Below are positions 33,026 through 40,871 of a stretch of 64,000 bases of DNA, one piece after another. Position numbers and translations under genes: made by a program. Where the stretch lies: assembly GCA_022821145.1 (NCBI GenBank), contig JAJEEE010000047.1, positions 1 through 64,000 of the forward strand, read 5' to 3'. Within the stretch, counting starts at the first letter, position 1, and every line of letters starts with the position of its first letter. The notes under the pieces were generated by a model. It saw only the letters and a list, made by a program, of their open reading frames with translations. It made no database searches and was not told the origin of the DNA. The stretch is from Acidobacteriota bacterium. GTDB lineage: Bacteria; Acidobacteriota; Terriglobia; 20CM-2-55-15.

Positions 33026-33687
33026 CGGGAGCGGCCCGGCGGCCGGAACGCGAGGCCATGGTGGCGCGCCAGATCCGATCGCGCGGGGTCCGTAACGCGG
33101 CCGTGCTGACGGCTCTCCTCCGGATTCCACGGCACGAGTTCGTCCCCGAGGACGCCCGGCCCGACGCCTACGCCGACTCGCCCCTGCCGATCGGCGACGG
33201 CCAGACCATCTCGCAGCCGTACGTCGTCGCCCGGATGACGGAAATGCTCGATGCGCGGCCCGGCCGCCGCATCCTGGAAGTCGGAACCGGATCCGGCTAC
33301 CAGACCGCCGTCCTGGCCGAGCTTGGCGGCGAGGTGTATTCGATCGAGGCCCGGGAGCCGCTGCTCGACACGGCGCGGGCGACCCTGGAACGGCTCGGCT
33401 ACGACCGCGTCCGGTTCCGGCACGGGGATGGCGCGGCGGGGTGGCCCGAATTCGCCCCGTTCGAGGGCATCATCGTCACGGCGTGCGCGAGTGAAGTACC
33501 GGGCGCGCTCGCCGGCCAGTTGGCGGCCCCGGGCCGGATGGTCGTCCCCATCGGAGTGGCCGGTGGCGAGCAGCGGCTCGTGACCGTGACGCGGAACGCG
33601 AACGGGGAAATGGACATCGCCGAAGGTCTTCCGGTACGATTCGTCATGATGACCGCATGGAAAGGGGGCAGCGAATCGAACCGATGA
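33022..33687 (+). CDS. pcm: Protein-L-isoaspartate O-methyltransferase
   Basis: 221 residues. It methylates isoaspartyl residues with SAM, starting their repair. Signatures are AYADSPLPIGDGQTISQPYVVA (substrate region), RILEVGTGSGYQTAVLAE (SAM motif I) and the conserved ITEP-like C-terminal strands. GTG start overlaps pgeF by 4 nt. Its TGA overlaps the ATG of the selenoprotein gene (ATGA). Confidence 0.93.
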   Translation: MTGAARRPEREAMVARQIRSRGVRNAAVLTALLRIPRHEFVPEDARPDAYADSPLPIGDGQTISQPYVVARMTEMLDARPGRRILEVGTGSGYQTAVLAELGGEVYSIEAREPLLDTARATLERLGYDRVRFRHGDGAAGWPEFAPFEGIIVTACASEVPGALAGQLAAPGRMVVPIGVAGGEQRLVTVTRNANGEMDIAEGLPVRFVMMTAWKGGSESNR

Positions 33688-34196
33688 AATCGACGAGTAA
33701 CCTCTTGACGGCGGCGCTCGTGGCGACGGTCTGGCCGGCCATGGCCCAGGACGCGCCGCCCGCGCCGAATATCTCCGGTATGGCCGTGCAGGGCATGATG
33801 TTCGACCTGAACAATTTCAGGGGCGACAAGAACGTCCTGGTCGTGTTCTACCGGATGCACAACTGACCGTTCTGTCAGGCGCAGCTCGGCGAGCTGCAAG
33901 CGAGCTACGAAGAGATACGGAACCTGGACGCGGAAGTCGTCGCCCTGAGCGCGGACATCCCGGCCCAGGCCACGGTGACCGCCTCGGAGCTGGGGGTCAC
34001 CTATCCGATCCTGTCCGATTCGCCGCGCCGGTTCATCCGCGACTACGGGGTCCTGCATCCGCAGGAAGGGATCGCGCGGCCGTCGCTGTTCATCCTGAAC
34101 CGCGACGGGGGCCTGGAATGGAGCTATATCGGGGTGAACGCATCGGATCGGCCTCCGATCGACACCGTTCTGGACGAACTCCGGGCCCTGCAGTAG
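33684..34196 (+). CDS. Thioredoxin-fold peroxiredoxin-like selenoprotein (UxxC)
   Basis: 170 residues when the in-frame TGA at 33864-33866 is read as selenocysteine. A signal peptide (KSTSNLLTAALVATVWPAMA) makes it exported. The active site reads FYRMHN-U-PFC, where AhpC/TSA-type relatives have FYRxxWCPFC. The rest continues in the same frame as a normal thioredoxin fold: AQLGELQASYEEI, TYPILSDSPRRFIRDYGV, ARPSLFILNRDG (cis-Pro region). A perfect 7-bp hairpin GCAGCTC-GGC-GAGCTGC (33881-33897) follows. ATGA overlap with pcm sets the start. A plain nonsense mutation would not preserve the long downstream frame. Confidence 0.85.
33864..33866 (+). other. Selenocysteine UGA codon 61
   Basis: TGA in frame between AAC and CCG-TTC-TGT, giving Asn-Sec-Pro-Phe-Cys. 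Downstream frame stays open for 110 codons. Confidence 0.8.
33881..33897 (+). promoter_or_regulatory. Candidate bacterial SECIS hairpin
   Basis: Seven perfect base pairs with the apical loop GGC, whose first base lies 22 nt after the UGA. Known bacterial SECIS elements lie about 16-37 nt downstream with a G among the first two loop bases; both rules are met. Confidence 0.7.
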
Positions 34197-34246
34197 CGGC
34201 ATCCGGCGCCTCCCGGTCCGGCCGGACGGGCGCCGCACGGGCGTGT

Positions 34247-34252
34247 TACCAT
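34247..34252 (+). promoter_or_regulatory. -10-like element, probable leaderless ferredoxin transcript
   Basis: TACCAT lies 7 nt before the ferredoxin ATG at 34260, with no ribosome site. Confidence 0.45.
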
Positions 34253-34259
34253 CCGTTTC

Positions 34260-34670
34260 ATGGGTGGTCGCAATCCCTACTTCGACGAGTTGGAGGGCAT
34301 CGAAGCTCCGACTCGAAAGTACACCGTCACGTTCCTGCCGATGAACGTCACCGTCGAGGTCGACCCGGACGCGTTGCCGTACGGCGAAACGGGGTTGCCC
34401 GGAAGCCTTCTCGACATCGCGCTGAAGCACGGCGTCGACGTGGACCATGCGTGCGGCGGCGTCTGCGCCTGCTCCACCTGCCACTGCATCGTCGAGACGG
34501 GCGAAGAGACCGTTTCCGAAATGAGCGACGGCGAAGAGGACCAGCTCTCCTACGCGCCCGGTCTCACTCCGTCGAGCCGCTTGGCATGCCAGTCCGTGGC
34601 CAACGGATCGTCGGACCTGGTCGTCACCATTCCGGACTGGAACCGGAACGCCGTCCGGGAATCCCACTGA
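34260..34670 (+). CDS. [2Fe-2S] ferredoxin, ISC type
   Basis: 136 residues. DHACGGVCACSTCHCIVETGEE carries three cluster cysteines (C-x5-C-x2-C) and RLACQ the fourth, the pattern of adrenodoxin/Fdx-type ferredoxins of the ISC pathway. The N-terminal ~20 residues and the tail after VVTIPDWN are slightly longer than in E. coli Fdx. No isc genes lie nearby. The start has a -10-like TACCAT 7 nt upstream. Confidence 0.9.
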   Translation: MGGRNPYFDELEGIEAPTRKYTVTFLPMNVTVEVDPDALPYGETGLPGSLLDIALKHGVDVDHACGGVCACSTCHCIVETGEETVSEMSDGEEDQLSYAPGLTPSSRLACQSVANGSSDLVVTIPDWNRNAVRESH

Positions 34671-34686
34671 CACCGATTGATTTGTG

Positions 34687-34715
34687 TTGACCCCGTCTCG
34701 GCCGATGACTGAGAC
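34687..34715 (+). promoter_or_regulatory. Candidate promoter of the VWA gene
   Basis: TTGACC (34687-34692) and a weak -10 TGAGAC/GAGACT near 34710-34716 at 17-18 bp spacing, just upstream of ATG 34726. Confidence 0.35.
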
Positions 34716-34725
34716 TACCGCCATC

Positions 34726-35718
34726 ATGACAACCCACCGGTGGTGGTCGAAAGCCCTCGTCGCAGCGTGTTGCGCCGCGGCGCCGGCCGCGGGATGGACG
34801 CAGGACGCCGGGGACGCGTCCGGAACCGTCGAAAGCGTCCCGGACGAAACCCTCGACCTTTTCAGCCTGCAGGTCGACGTGCCGCTGGTCAACGTGACCG
34901 CGACGGTCCTGGACTTGTCGGGCGAGTACGTGGAAGGCCTCGCCGATGACAACTTCTCGATATTCGAAGACGGCGTCGAACAGCAGGTCGCGTTCTTCTC
35001 GCACGACGTCAACGTGCCGGTCAGCCTGGGAATCCTCGTCGACGTCAGCGGCAGCATGCGTTACAAGATTCAGCAGTCCCTGCAGACGGCGCGCGAGGTG
35101 GCCATGGCCCTGTCGCCCGACGACGAGGTCTTCATCGTCACGTTCGCCGACGATTCCAACGTTCTGACCGACTTCACCCGGAGCGGACCGCACATTCCGG
35201 AGATCTTTCGCGGCGTCCGCACCGGCGGGGACACGCACCAGTTCGACGCGATCGGCCTGGCGCTCCGGATGATGGAGAACGCGCGGCACCAGAAGAAGGT
35301 GCTGCTGCTGCTGACCGACGGTTTCGACACCCGGAGCCGGCTCCGGATCGAGGACGTGGACGAGCTGCTGAAGGAGTCGGAGGTGCTGGTCTATGCGATC
35401 GGCATCGACGACGACGACGAGGATCCCGAGGTCGCCCGGCGCACGCGGTATCACGTGTACCACTACATGCTCGCGCGGCTGACCGACGTGACCGGGGGCC
35501 GCGCGTTCCGGATCTACACGGGCCGGCGCTATGCGCTCCAGAGCCTGGCGGAGATACTGCTGGAGGAACTGCACCAGCAATACACGCTCAGCTACTATCC
35601 GACGAACCCCGTCCTGGACCAGACCTGGCGCGAGATCCGCGTGCGTCTGGACGACCCGTCCGCGACCGTGCGCCACCGGACGGGATACTATTCCGGCGAC
35701 CCCGTCCGCGTCGAGTGA
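34726..35718 (+). CDS. VWFA-domain protein, acidobacterial type
   Basis: 330 residues with a signal peptide ending near AGWTQDA. FSLQVDVPLVNVTATVLD and the FSIFEDGVEQQVAFFSH region form the N-terminal beta domain seen in the acidobacterial VWFA-related family (TIGR03436 type). The VWA domain follows with the MIDAS LVDVSGSMRYKIQ, later T/D residues (FADDSN, LLLTDGFDTRS). A C-terminal domain ends near TGYYSGDPVRVE. Metal-dependent adhesion or complex assembly outside the cell is likely. ATG 34726 gives the best signal peptide. Confidence 0.88.
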   Translation: MTTHRWWSKALVAACCAAAPAAGWTQDAGDASGTVESVPDETLDLFSLQVDVPLVNVTATVLDLSGEYVEGLADDNFSIFEDGVEQQVAFFSHDVNVPVSLGILVDVSGSMRYKIQQSLQTAREVAMALSPDDEVFIVTFADDSNVLTDFTRSGPHIPEIFRGVRTGGDTHQFDAIGLALRMMENARHQKKVLLLLTDGFDTRSRLRIEDVDELLKESEVLVYAIGIDDDDEDPEVARRTRYHVYHYMLARLTDVTGGRAFRIYTGRRYALQSLAEILLEELHQQYTLSYYPTNPVLDQTWREIRVRLDDPSATVRHRTGYYSGDPVRVE

Positions 35719-35748
35719 ACCGCGGTTCGTGGACGTTCCCTCAACGGC

Positions 35749-35770
35749 GGCGGCCAACCGCCGTCACGCA
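35749..35770 (+). promoter_or_regulatory. Hairpin just upstream of csrA
   Basis: ACGGCGG-CGGCCAA-CCGCCGT forms a perfect 7-bp stem ending 6 nt before the csrA ATG. It could end the VWA transcript or mask the ribosome site. There is no T-tract. Confidence 0.45.
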
Positions 35771-35776
35771 ACACCG

Positions 35777-36025
35777 ATGCTCATTGTCACCCGAAAGAAA
35801 GACGACCGGCCGATCGTCGGGAACGACATCGAGACACACGTGCTCCGGATCGGCCGCGACAACGTTCGCCTCGGCGTCAAGGCGCCCCGCCACGTCTCCA
35901 TCTACAGGCACGAGATCTACGAAGAGTCCACGGACGCGACCGTTGCGGAGAGCGAGCCTCCCGCCTTGGAGCCCGAGGGGAGCGGGTCGGATTTCACGGG
36001 CGGGACGCCCGAAACGAAACCGTAG
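35777..36025 (+). CDS. csrA: CsrA carbon storage regulator homologue
   Basis: 82 residues. LIVTRKKDDRPIVGNDIETHVLRIGRDNVRLGVKAPRHVSIYRHEIYEE aligns along the entire CsrA core: the start LxLxRK, I(G)DDI strand, GxxVRLGIxAP and VxVxRxEIY. The C-terminal ~25 residues are acidic (ATVAESEPPALEPEGSG) and longer than in E. coli. CsrA dimers bind GGA in mRNA leaders and control translation or decay. The gene lies between the VWA gene and vapBC. Confidence 0.85.
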   Translation: MLIVTRKKDDRPIVGNDIETHVLRIGRDNVRLGVKAPRHVSIYRHEIYEESTDATVAESEPPALEPEGSGSDFTGGTPETKP

Positions 36026-36112
36026 TCGTTTCGAGCCCAAGACGGTGTGGGCGACCGGTGACGCAGGAGTCATGTCCCCGGCGCGTTCCGCGCGGCCCTC
36101 CCACGATATGGC

Positions 36113-36141
36113 TTGCCCGTATCGTGCATGATGGGTAGTAT
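36113..36141 (+). promoter_or_regulatory. vapBC promoter and operator
   Basis: TTGCCC (36113-36118), 17 bp, TAGTAT (36136-36141), then 6 nt to the GTG start: probably leaderless. The near-palindrome ATCGTGCATGAT (36121-36132) lies between the two boxes, where a VapB operator would be expected. Confidence 0.55.
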
Positions 36142-36147
36142 GGGTCC

Positions 36148-36396
36148 GTGAAGACGACAATCGAGATCCAGGACGCGCTTCTGGTGCGGGCGAAACGATA
36201 CGCCAAGCGGAACGGCCGCCCCCTGCGCGCCGTGGTCGAGGAAGGGCTCCGACTGGTTCTTTCGACTACGGCAACCCATTCCCGGTATCGGCTGCCGGAC
36301 ATGAGCGTCGGCGACCCGAACGATCCCGATCCTCTCGAGGCGTATTCGTGGCAAGACCTCCGCGACATGATTTACGGCGACCCGGAAGCGCCGTGA
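36148..36396 (+). CDS. vapB: VapB-family antitoxin
   Basis: 82 residues from GTG. KTTIEIQDALLVRAKRYAKRNGRPLRAVVEEGLRLVL is a ribbon-helix-helix DNA-binding domain of the VapB/DUF2191 type. The tail GDPNDPDPLEAYSWQDLRDMIYG would insert into the toxin. It overlaps vapC by 4 nt (GTGA). The start has a -10-like TAGTAT 6 nt before it. Confidence 0.88.
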   Translation: MKTTIEIQDALLVRAKRYAKRNGRPLRAVVEEGLRLVLSTTATHSRYRLPDMSVGDPNDPDPLEAYSWQDLRDMIYGDPEAP

Positions 36397-36839
36397 TCGC
36401 CGTTGACACGAACCTCCTCGTCTACGCCCACCGAGGGGAATCTCGCGTACACGATCCGGCTCTCGCCATCATGCGCCGACTTGCAGAGGGTGACGACGCA
36501 TGGGCGATTCCATGGCCATGTTGCTACGAATTCCTCAGCGTCGTGACGAACCGTCGAATCTGGAAGGACAGGGCCTCGACGGTCGAGGAGGCGTGGAGTC
36601 AGCTTGACGCATGGACCTCGTCGCCATCGAGTCGGCTGTTGGGCGAGACCGGCGATTTCCTGGACCTGTTGGGCGGGTTCGTCCAGCGACCGCGTGTGCA
36701 CGGACCGGTGGTCCATGACGCTCGGATCGCCGCACTATGCGTCGCCCACGGGGCCGAAACACTGCTGACTCGCGACCGCGACTTTTCGCTGTTCCCGGAG
36801 CTTCGGACGCGCGATCCGTTCGCGCCGAGACGGTCCTGA
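36393..36839 (+). CDS. vapC: VapC PIN-domain ribonuclease toxin
   Basis: 148 residues from GTG overlapping vapB. VIAVDTNLLVYAHR holds the first catalytic Asp, a Glu lies in CCYEFLSVV, and HDARIAALCVAHG and TRDRDFSLF supply the later Asp residues, so the four-acid PIN site is intact. Expected to cleave tRNA or rRNA. Intact pair, unlike the truncated PIN gene at 63.1 kb. Confidence 0.9.
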   Translation: MIAVDTNLLVYAHRGESRVHDPALAIMRRLAEGDDAWAIPWPCCYEFLSVVTNRRIWKDRASTVEEAWSQLDAWTSSPSSRLLGETGDFLDLLGGFVQRPRVHGPVVHDARIAALCVAHGAETLLTRDRDFSLFPELRTRDPFAPRRS

Positions 36840-36875
36840 GTCCGCCTTCGGCGTCTTCCCGCTCCGGAAACCGCG

Positions 36876-37760
36876 TCAGGGACCGGTGACTTCGAGGCCC
36901 TCGGCGCGCAGGAGGTCGATCACGCTGTCCGCTCCGGACATGTGGGCCGCGCCGACCGCGATGAAGTGACTGCCCGAACCCGCCAGCGTCTCCGTGATCG
37001 CCTCGACCCAGTTCCGGTTTCGATTGATCAGCAACGCCTCGTGCACTTCGGGCGCCGTGTCGCGCATCGCCTCGTTCATGACCGCGTCGATCGCCGCGAC
37101 GTCGCCGTCCGCCCAGGAGTCGACCAGATCGTCGACCATCTGGTCCAACTCGTCGAACATGACGAGGGTCTGCTCGAGCGAGGCGGCCTGGATCTCCTGC
37201 GGCAGCTCCGCCAGGAATCGGATCTGCTGCTCGATCGTCTCGAAATACGCTACGGTTTTCCCGTCCGCGTTCGCCTGTTCCCAGAGCACGAAATCCACGC
37301 CGGACGCCGGGTCGTATCCGTGTGCCTGCAAGGCCGCCAGACTCAACGTCAGCTCGACCATCCACGGCCGCATGGGTTCCAGGGCGGCGGCCGGGAGTCC
37401 GAGCCCGGCCGCGATCTCGGCGAGCGAAGCGGCGGCCTCCTCGCTGATCTGAGACGAAAGCGTTTCGCCCGGCGCGTTCATGCCGTACTGGAGAACCAGC
37501 GAGGCGGCTTCGACCTGCGCGGCCGGGTCGGCCGCCGGGGCCTCGAACCAGATCGTGTCGGCGGCTTCGAACGCGGCCGTGATAGCCTCGGTCCGCCACT
37601 CGAGCTCGGGGGGCAGCACGTGCACCGTGCCGAAAATGTAGATTTCGGAGTCTTCGTCCGACAGGACCCAGATGGCGGGATCGGCAACGGCGGGAGCCGA
37701 CGCGCCGACGGCGGCGACGGCGATGGGGAGGATCAACTTGAGCTTGAACGGAAACCGCAT
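36876..37760 (-). CDS. TraB/GumN family protein
   Basis: 294 residues with a signal peptide ending at VADPAI. The family start WVLSDEDSEIYIFGTVHVLP and the conserved C-terminal HFIAVGAAHMSGADSVIDLL are seen. Related to the Tiki/EreA-type fold with a GxxH pair that can bind metal. The function in bacteria is unclear. An AGGAAGG site precedes the ATG. Divergent from the fusion gene at 37851. Confidence 0.88.
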   Translation of the reverse strand: MRFPFKLKLILPIAVAAVGASAPAVADPAIWVLSDEDSEIYIFGTVHVLPPELEWRTEAITAAFEAADTIWFEAPAADPAAQVEAASLVLQYGMNAPGETLSSQISEEAAASLAEIAAGLGLPAAALEPMRPWMVELTLSLAALQAHGYDPASGVDFVLWEQANADGKTVAYFETIEQQIRFLAELPQEIQAASLEQTLVMFDELDQMVDDLVDSWADGDVAAIDAVMNEAMRDTAPEVHEALLINRNRNWVEAITETLAGSGSHFIAVGAAHMSGADSVIDLLRAEGLEVTGP

Positions 37761-37850
37761 CGATGCCTTCCTTTCCTGCACGCGATATCGCGTGGACGCT
37801 TTCCAGCGGGCGGTGCAACCCACCCGCGACATAGACAACGGGAGACGTCC

Positions 37851-39212
37851 ATGATAACGGAAAAGCGGATCGGCGTGCTTCACCCCGGCGAGATGGGCGT
37901 CTCCGTCGCGGCCGCCGCCCGGAACAGCGGTTTCGACGTCCTGTGGGCTTCGGACCGACGGAGCGAGGCAACGCGCCGGCGGGCCGCATCCCACGGTCTG
38001 CGTGACGCCGGGACCGTCGAACGCCTCGCCGAGGAATGTCCGATCATCGTGGGCGTCTGCCCGCCCGACGCGGCCGACGCTGTGGCGGACGCCGTGCTCG
38101 ACGCCGGGTTCCGGGGCGTCTACGTCGACGCCAACGCCATTCGGCCCGAGCGTTCGGTCGCGATGGCCGAGCGGATGGCCGCCCAGGGCGTGCGCTTCGT
38201 CGACGGGGGCATCGTCGGCGAGCCGGCATGGCGGACCGGCACGACATGGCTGCACCTGTCGGGCGAAGCCGCCGAGGAGGTGGCCGACTGCTTCGCCGCC
38301 GGACCGATCCGGACAACGATTCTGGGCGATACCATCGGCCGGGCCTCGGCCCTCAAGATGTGTTTCGCCGCCAACACGAAGGGAGCGACCGCGCTGCTGG
38401 CCGGGGTCCTCGCCACGGCCGACCGCCTGGGGGTCCGCAAGGCGCTCGAGGTCCAGTGGGACGCATGGAAACCGGGTTACGCGGCGCAGGCGGCGGACCG
38501 GGTGCGCGGCGCCGCCCCCAAGGCATGGCGATTCGCCGGCGAAATGGATGAAATCGCGGCCACGTTCCGCGCCGCGGGGATGCCGGACGGATTTCATGCC
38601 GCCGCGGGCGAGGTGTATTCGCGCCTGGCGGGATACAAGGATGTCGAGACGGCCCCGGAACTCGCGGATGTGCTCGCGACGCTCGGGGCGGACGACGAGC
38701 CCGGCCCACAGGTCTCGGAGTCCGGGGAGCCGTTTCACATTCGTCCGGCGGGCCGGGGCGACATCGGCGACCTCCTGCGGCTGATCCGCGGCCTGGCGGA
38801 GTACGAGAAACTGGCGCACGCCGTGGAGGCGACCGAGGACGCCATCGAACGGACGCTGTTCGGTCCGAGGCCGGCGGCCGAAGCGCTGCTCGCGTTCCAC
38901 GGAAACGACGCCGTCGGGATGGCGATCTTCTTTCCAACGTATTCGACGTTCCTGGCGCAGCCGGGGCTCTACCTGGAGGATCTGTTCGTCGTACCGGGCT
39001 GGCGGGGCCACGGCCTCGGGCGCCGGCTCCTGGCGCGCGTGGCCTCCATCGCCGTCGAGCGCGGCTGCGGCCGCTTCGAATGGGCGGTCCTGGACTGGAA
39101 CACGCCGGCGATCGACTTCTACAGGAAGAAGGGGGCTCGCGTGCTCGACGAATGGAAGCTGTGCCGCGTCACCGGCCGGGCGCTCCGCGAACTGGCCGAA
39201 CGCGCGGCGTGA
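37851..39212 (+). CDS. 6PGDH-like dehydrogenase fused to SSAT-like acetyltransferase
   Basis: 453 residues. Residues 1-~285 form an NAD(P)-binding beta-hydroxyacid-dehydrogenase-like module (IGVLHPGEMGVSVAAAAR, GVCPPDAADAVADAV, DGGIVGEPAW) with a helical DUF1932-like domain. An acidic linker (~290-305) leads to a GNAT domain: LEDLFVVPGWRGHGLGRRLL (acetyl-CoA loop) and EWAVLDWNTPAIDFYRKKGA, closely like diamine/thialysine N-acetyltransferases. Both halves look complete with no stop between. The two activities would act on related amines or acids (inference). A ribosome site GGGAGA precedes the ATG. Confidence 0.85.
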   Translation: MITEKRIGVLHPGEMGVSVAAAARNSGFDVLWASDRRSEATRRRAASHGLRDAGTVERLAEECPIIVGVCPPDAADAVADAVLDAGFRGVYVDANAIRPERSVAMAERMAAQGVRFVDGGIVGEPAWRTGTTWLHLSGEAAEEVADCFAAGPIRTTILGDTIGRASALKMCFAANTKGATALLAGVLATADRLGVRKALEVQWDAWKPGYAAQAADRVRGAAPKAWRFAGEMDEIAATFRAAGMPDGFHAAAGEVYSRLAGYKDVETAPELADVLATLGADDEPGPQVSESGEPFHIRPAGRGDIGDLLRLIRGLAEYEKLAHAVEATEDAIERTLFGPRPAAEALLAFHGNDAVGMAIFFPTYSTFLAQPGLYLEDLFVVPGWRGHGLGRRLLARVASIAVERGCGRFEWAVLDWNTPAIDFYRKKGARVLDEWKLCRVTGRALRELAERAA

Positions 39213-39236
39213 CCCGGCGCCGGGGCGCCTTCCGGG

Positions 39237-39242
39237 TACAAT
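39237..39242 (+). promoter_or_regulatory. -10 element, probable leaderless microprotein transcript
   Basis: TACAAT lies 7 nt before the ATG at 39250; no ribosome site. Confidence 0.5.
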
Positions 39243-39249
39243 GGCCGGC

Positions 39250-39384
39250 ATGAAGTGCGATCTCTGTACCGAGGACGACGGCGCCGGCATCCACTATCAC
39301 GCCTTCATCGACGGCAAGCACTACTGGGTCTGCGAAGCCTGCAAGAAGCAGCGCAACCTCGAGTCCGAGCACACCGACGAGTAG
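39250..39384 (+). CDS. 44-residue zinc-ribbon microprotein
   Basis: The product starts with KCDLCTEDDGAGIHYH, continues AFIDGKHYWVCEACKKQ and ends near ESEHTDE. Two CxxC knuckles about 25 residues apart suggest one bound zinc. It has its own -10-like TACAAT 7 nt upstream and lies 10 nt before the radical SAM gene. I know no named family. Too short for routine gene finders but codon use and the paired CxxC support it. Confidence 0.7.
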   Translation: MKCDLCTEDDGAGIHYHAFIDGKHYWVCEACKKQRNLESEHTDE

Positions 39385-39394
39385 GCGGCGGCTG

Positions 39395-40846
39395 ATGGAC
39401 CTCCGGCCGCGATGGAAGTCCCGCCTCGACCGGGCCGGTTTCGCCGTCCAACGCGTTCTGCCCTCCCGCCTGAAGGACCCCTTGCTCGCCGACGCCGAGA
39501 CGGCGCTCGGGTCCATCGGCGGGAAGCGGGCGTTCATGCGGTTCGCCGACGCGTTCCGGTCGAAGCTGTTCGAACGCCTGGCCGCGGCTTACGGCGACGA
39601 CCTGTTCGCGAAACTCCTCGCGGTGAAGCTGTCGAACCTGGCCGTGGCCCAACACCACTACCGCCGCCGGCACGCGGACCTGGTGGCGCGGCCGGTGCAG
39701 CTCACCGTGGATCCGACCAACGCGTGCCAATTGGCCTGCCCGGGTTGCGTCCACACGGCGAACCCGGAACGCCGCGAGCTGTTCGACTGGCCGCGCCTGG
39801 CCATGCCCGCGTCCGTTCACGACGCGTTCCTGGAGCGCACCGGTCCGTTCGCCTTCTCGACGCTGCTGTACAACTACGGCGAGCCGCTCCTGCACAAGGA
39901 CTTCCCAGAGTTCGTGCGCTCGGCCAAGCGGTTCCTCCTGTTCACGCACACGTCGACGAACCTGTCGATGCCGTTGCCCGACACCGACGCCCTGGTGGCC
40001 TCCGGCCTGGACCGGATCGTCTGCTCGATCGACGGCGCGACGCAGGACGTCTACGCCCGCTACCGCCGGAGCGGCAACCTGGAGATGGTCCTCGACAACG
40101 TCCGGCGGCTGGTGGCCGCCCGGAAGCGGTCCGGCCGGCGCACGCCGTACCTGGTCTGGCAGTTCCTGACATTCCGCCACAACGCCCACCAGGTCCGCGA
40201 CGCCATCCGGACGGCGCGCGCGCTTGGGGTGGACGAGGCGCACATCGAAACGCCGTTCGGCGTCGAGCACGACGATGCGGACATCCAGGCCGTCACGGTC
40301 CGGGAGCGGGGCCGGCATGTCTTCGCGCGATGGGACGGGAACTGGTGCTCGAAACGGGAACGGCGCGGGGTCGAAACCGCGGCCCCCGCCATCGAACGGG
40401 AGTTCGCGCGCTCCTGGGAGGAACGATTCGACGACGAGACCGGTGGCGCGGAGGAACCATCGCGCGGCGCCGCGCCCACGTGCGACTGGCTGTACCAGAA
40501 CGTGACGCTGGACGGGGCGCGGCGCGTCCTGCCGTGCTGCATGGCGCCGGAAAAGACGGACAAGCCGCTCGTGTTCGCGCGTTTCGGACTCGACGACGGA
40601 GACCGGCTCCCGAATCCGGCCAACACGCCGATGGCCTTTCGCGCGCGCCTGGCCTTCGGCGACCGCGCGGACTACGACGCGCGCGCGCAGGATCTTCCGG
40701 CGGCGGAAAAGCCCTTCTGCGCGGAATGCAGGGAGAAACCGCCCCCGTACCATCTGAACAACATCGCCGGCGACGTGTGGGCCCTGGACGAGGCGCGCGC
40801 GTTGCCGCGAAAGCTGGCCGCGGCGTTGACCGGCTGGAAGCGGTAA
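39395..40846 (+). CDS. Radical SAM protein with SPASM-type C-terminus
   Basis: 483 residues. TVDPTNACQLACPGCVH holds the CxxxCxxC motif for the SAM-binding [4Fe-4S] cluster. The C-terminal region has CDWLYQNVTLDG, RRVLPCCMAP and PFCAECREKPP, cysteines of a SPASM or twitch-type auxiliary-cluster domain. Such enzymes often modify peptides or polysaccharides. No obvious precursor peptide is nearby except the 44-residue zinc-ribbon gene immediately upstream. The substrate is unknown. Confidence 0.88.
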   Translation: MDLRPRWKSRLDRAGFAVQRVLPSRLKDPLLADAETALGSIGGKRAFMRFADAFRSKLFERLAAAYGDDLFAKLLAVKLSNLAVAQHHYRRRHADLVARPVQLTVDPTNACQLACPGCVHTANPERRELFDWPRLAMPASVHDAFLERTGPFAFSTLLYNYGEPLLHKDFPEFVRSAKRFLLFTHTSTNLSMPLPDTDALVASGLDRIVCSIDGATQDVYARYRRSGNLEMVLDNVRRLVAARKRSGRRTPYLVWQFLTFRHNAHQVRDAIRTARALGVDEAHIETPFGVEHDDADIQAVTVRERGRHVFARWDGNWCSKRERRGVETAAPAIEREFARSWEERFDDETGGAEEPSRGAAPTCDWLYQNVTLDGARRVLPCCMAPEKTDKPLVFARFGLDDGDRLPNPANTPMAFRARLAFGDRADYDARAQDLPAAEKPFCAECREKPPPYHLNNIAGDVWALDEARALPRKLAAALTGWKR

Positions 40847-40871
40847 GAACCGCTGACCGCCCGGCGGCGGC

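Noticed and set aside
33657-34196. Treating the peroxiredoxin-like gene at 33.7 kb as two frames or a pseudogene because of the TGA
   Set aside because: Both sides are in the same frame, complete one fold and meet exactly at the active-site CxxC position. A random nonsense mutation would not choose this codon three times in three unrelated redox genes.
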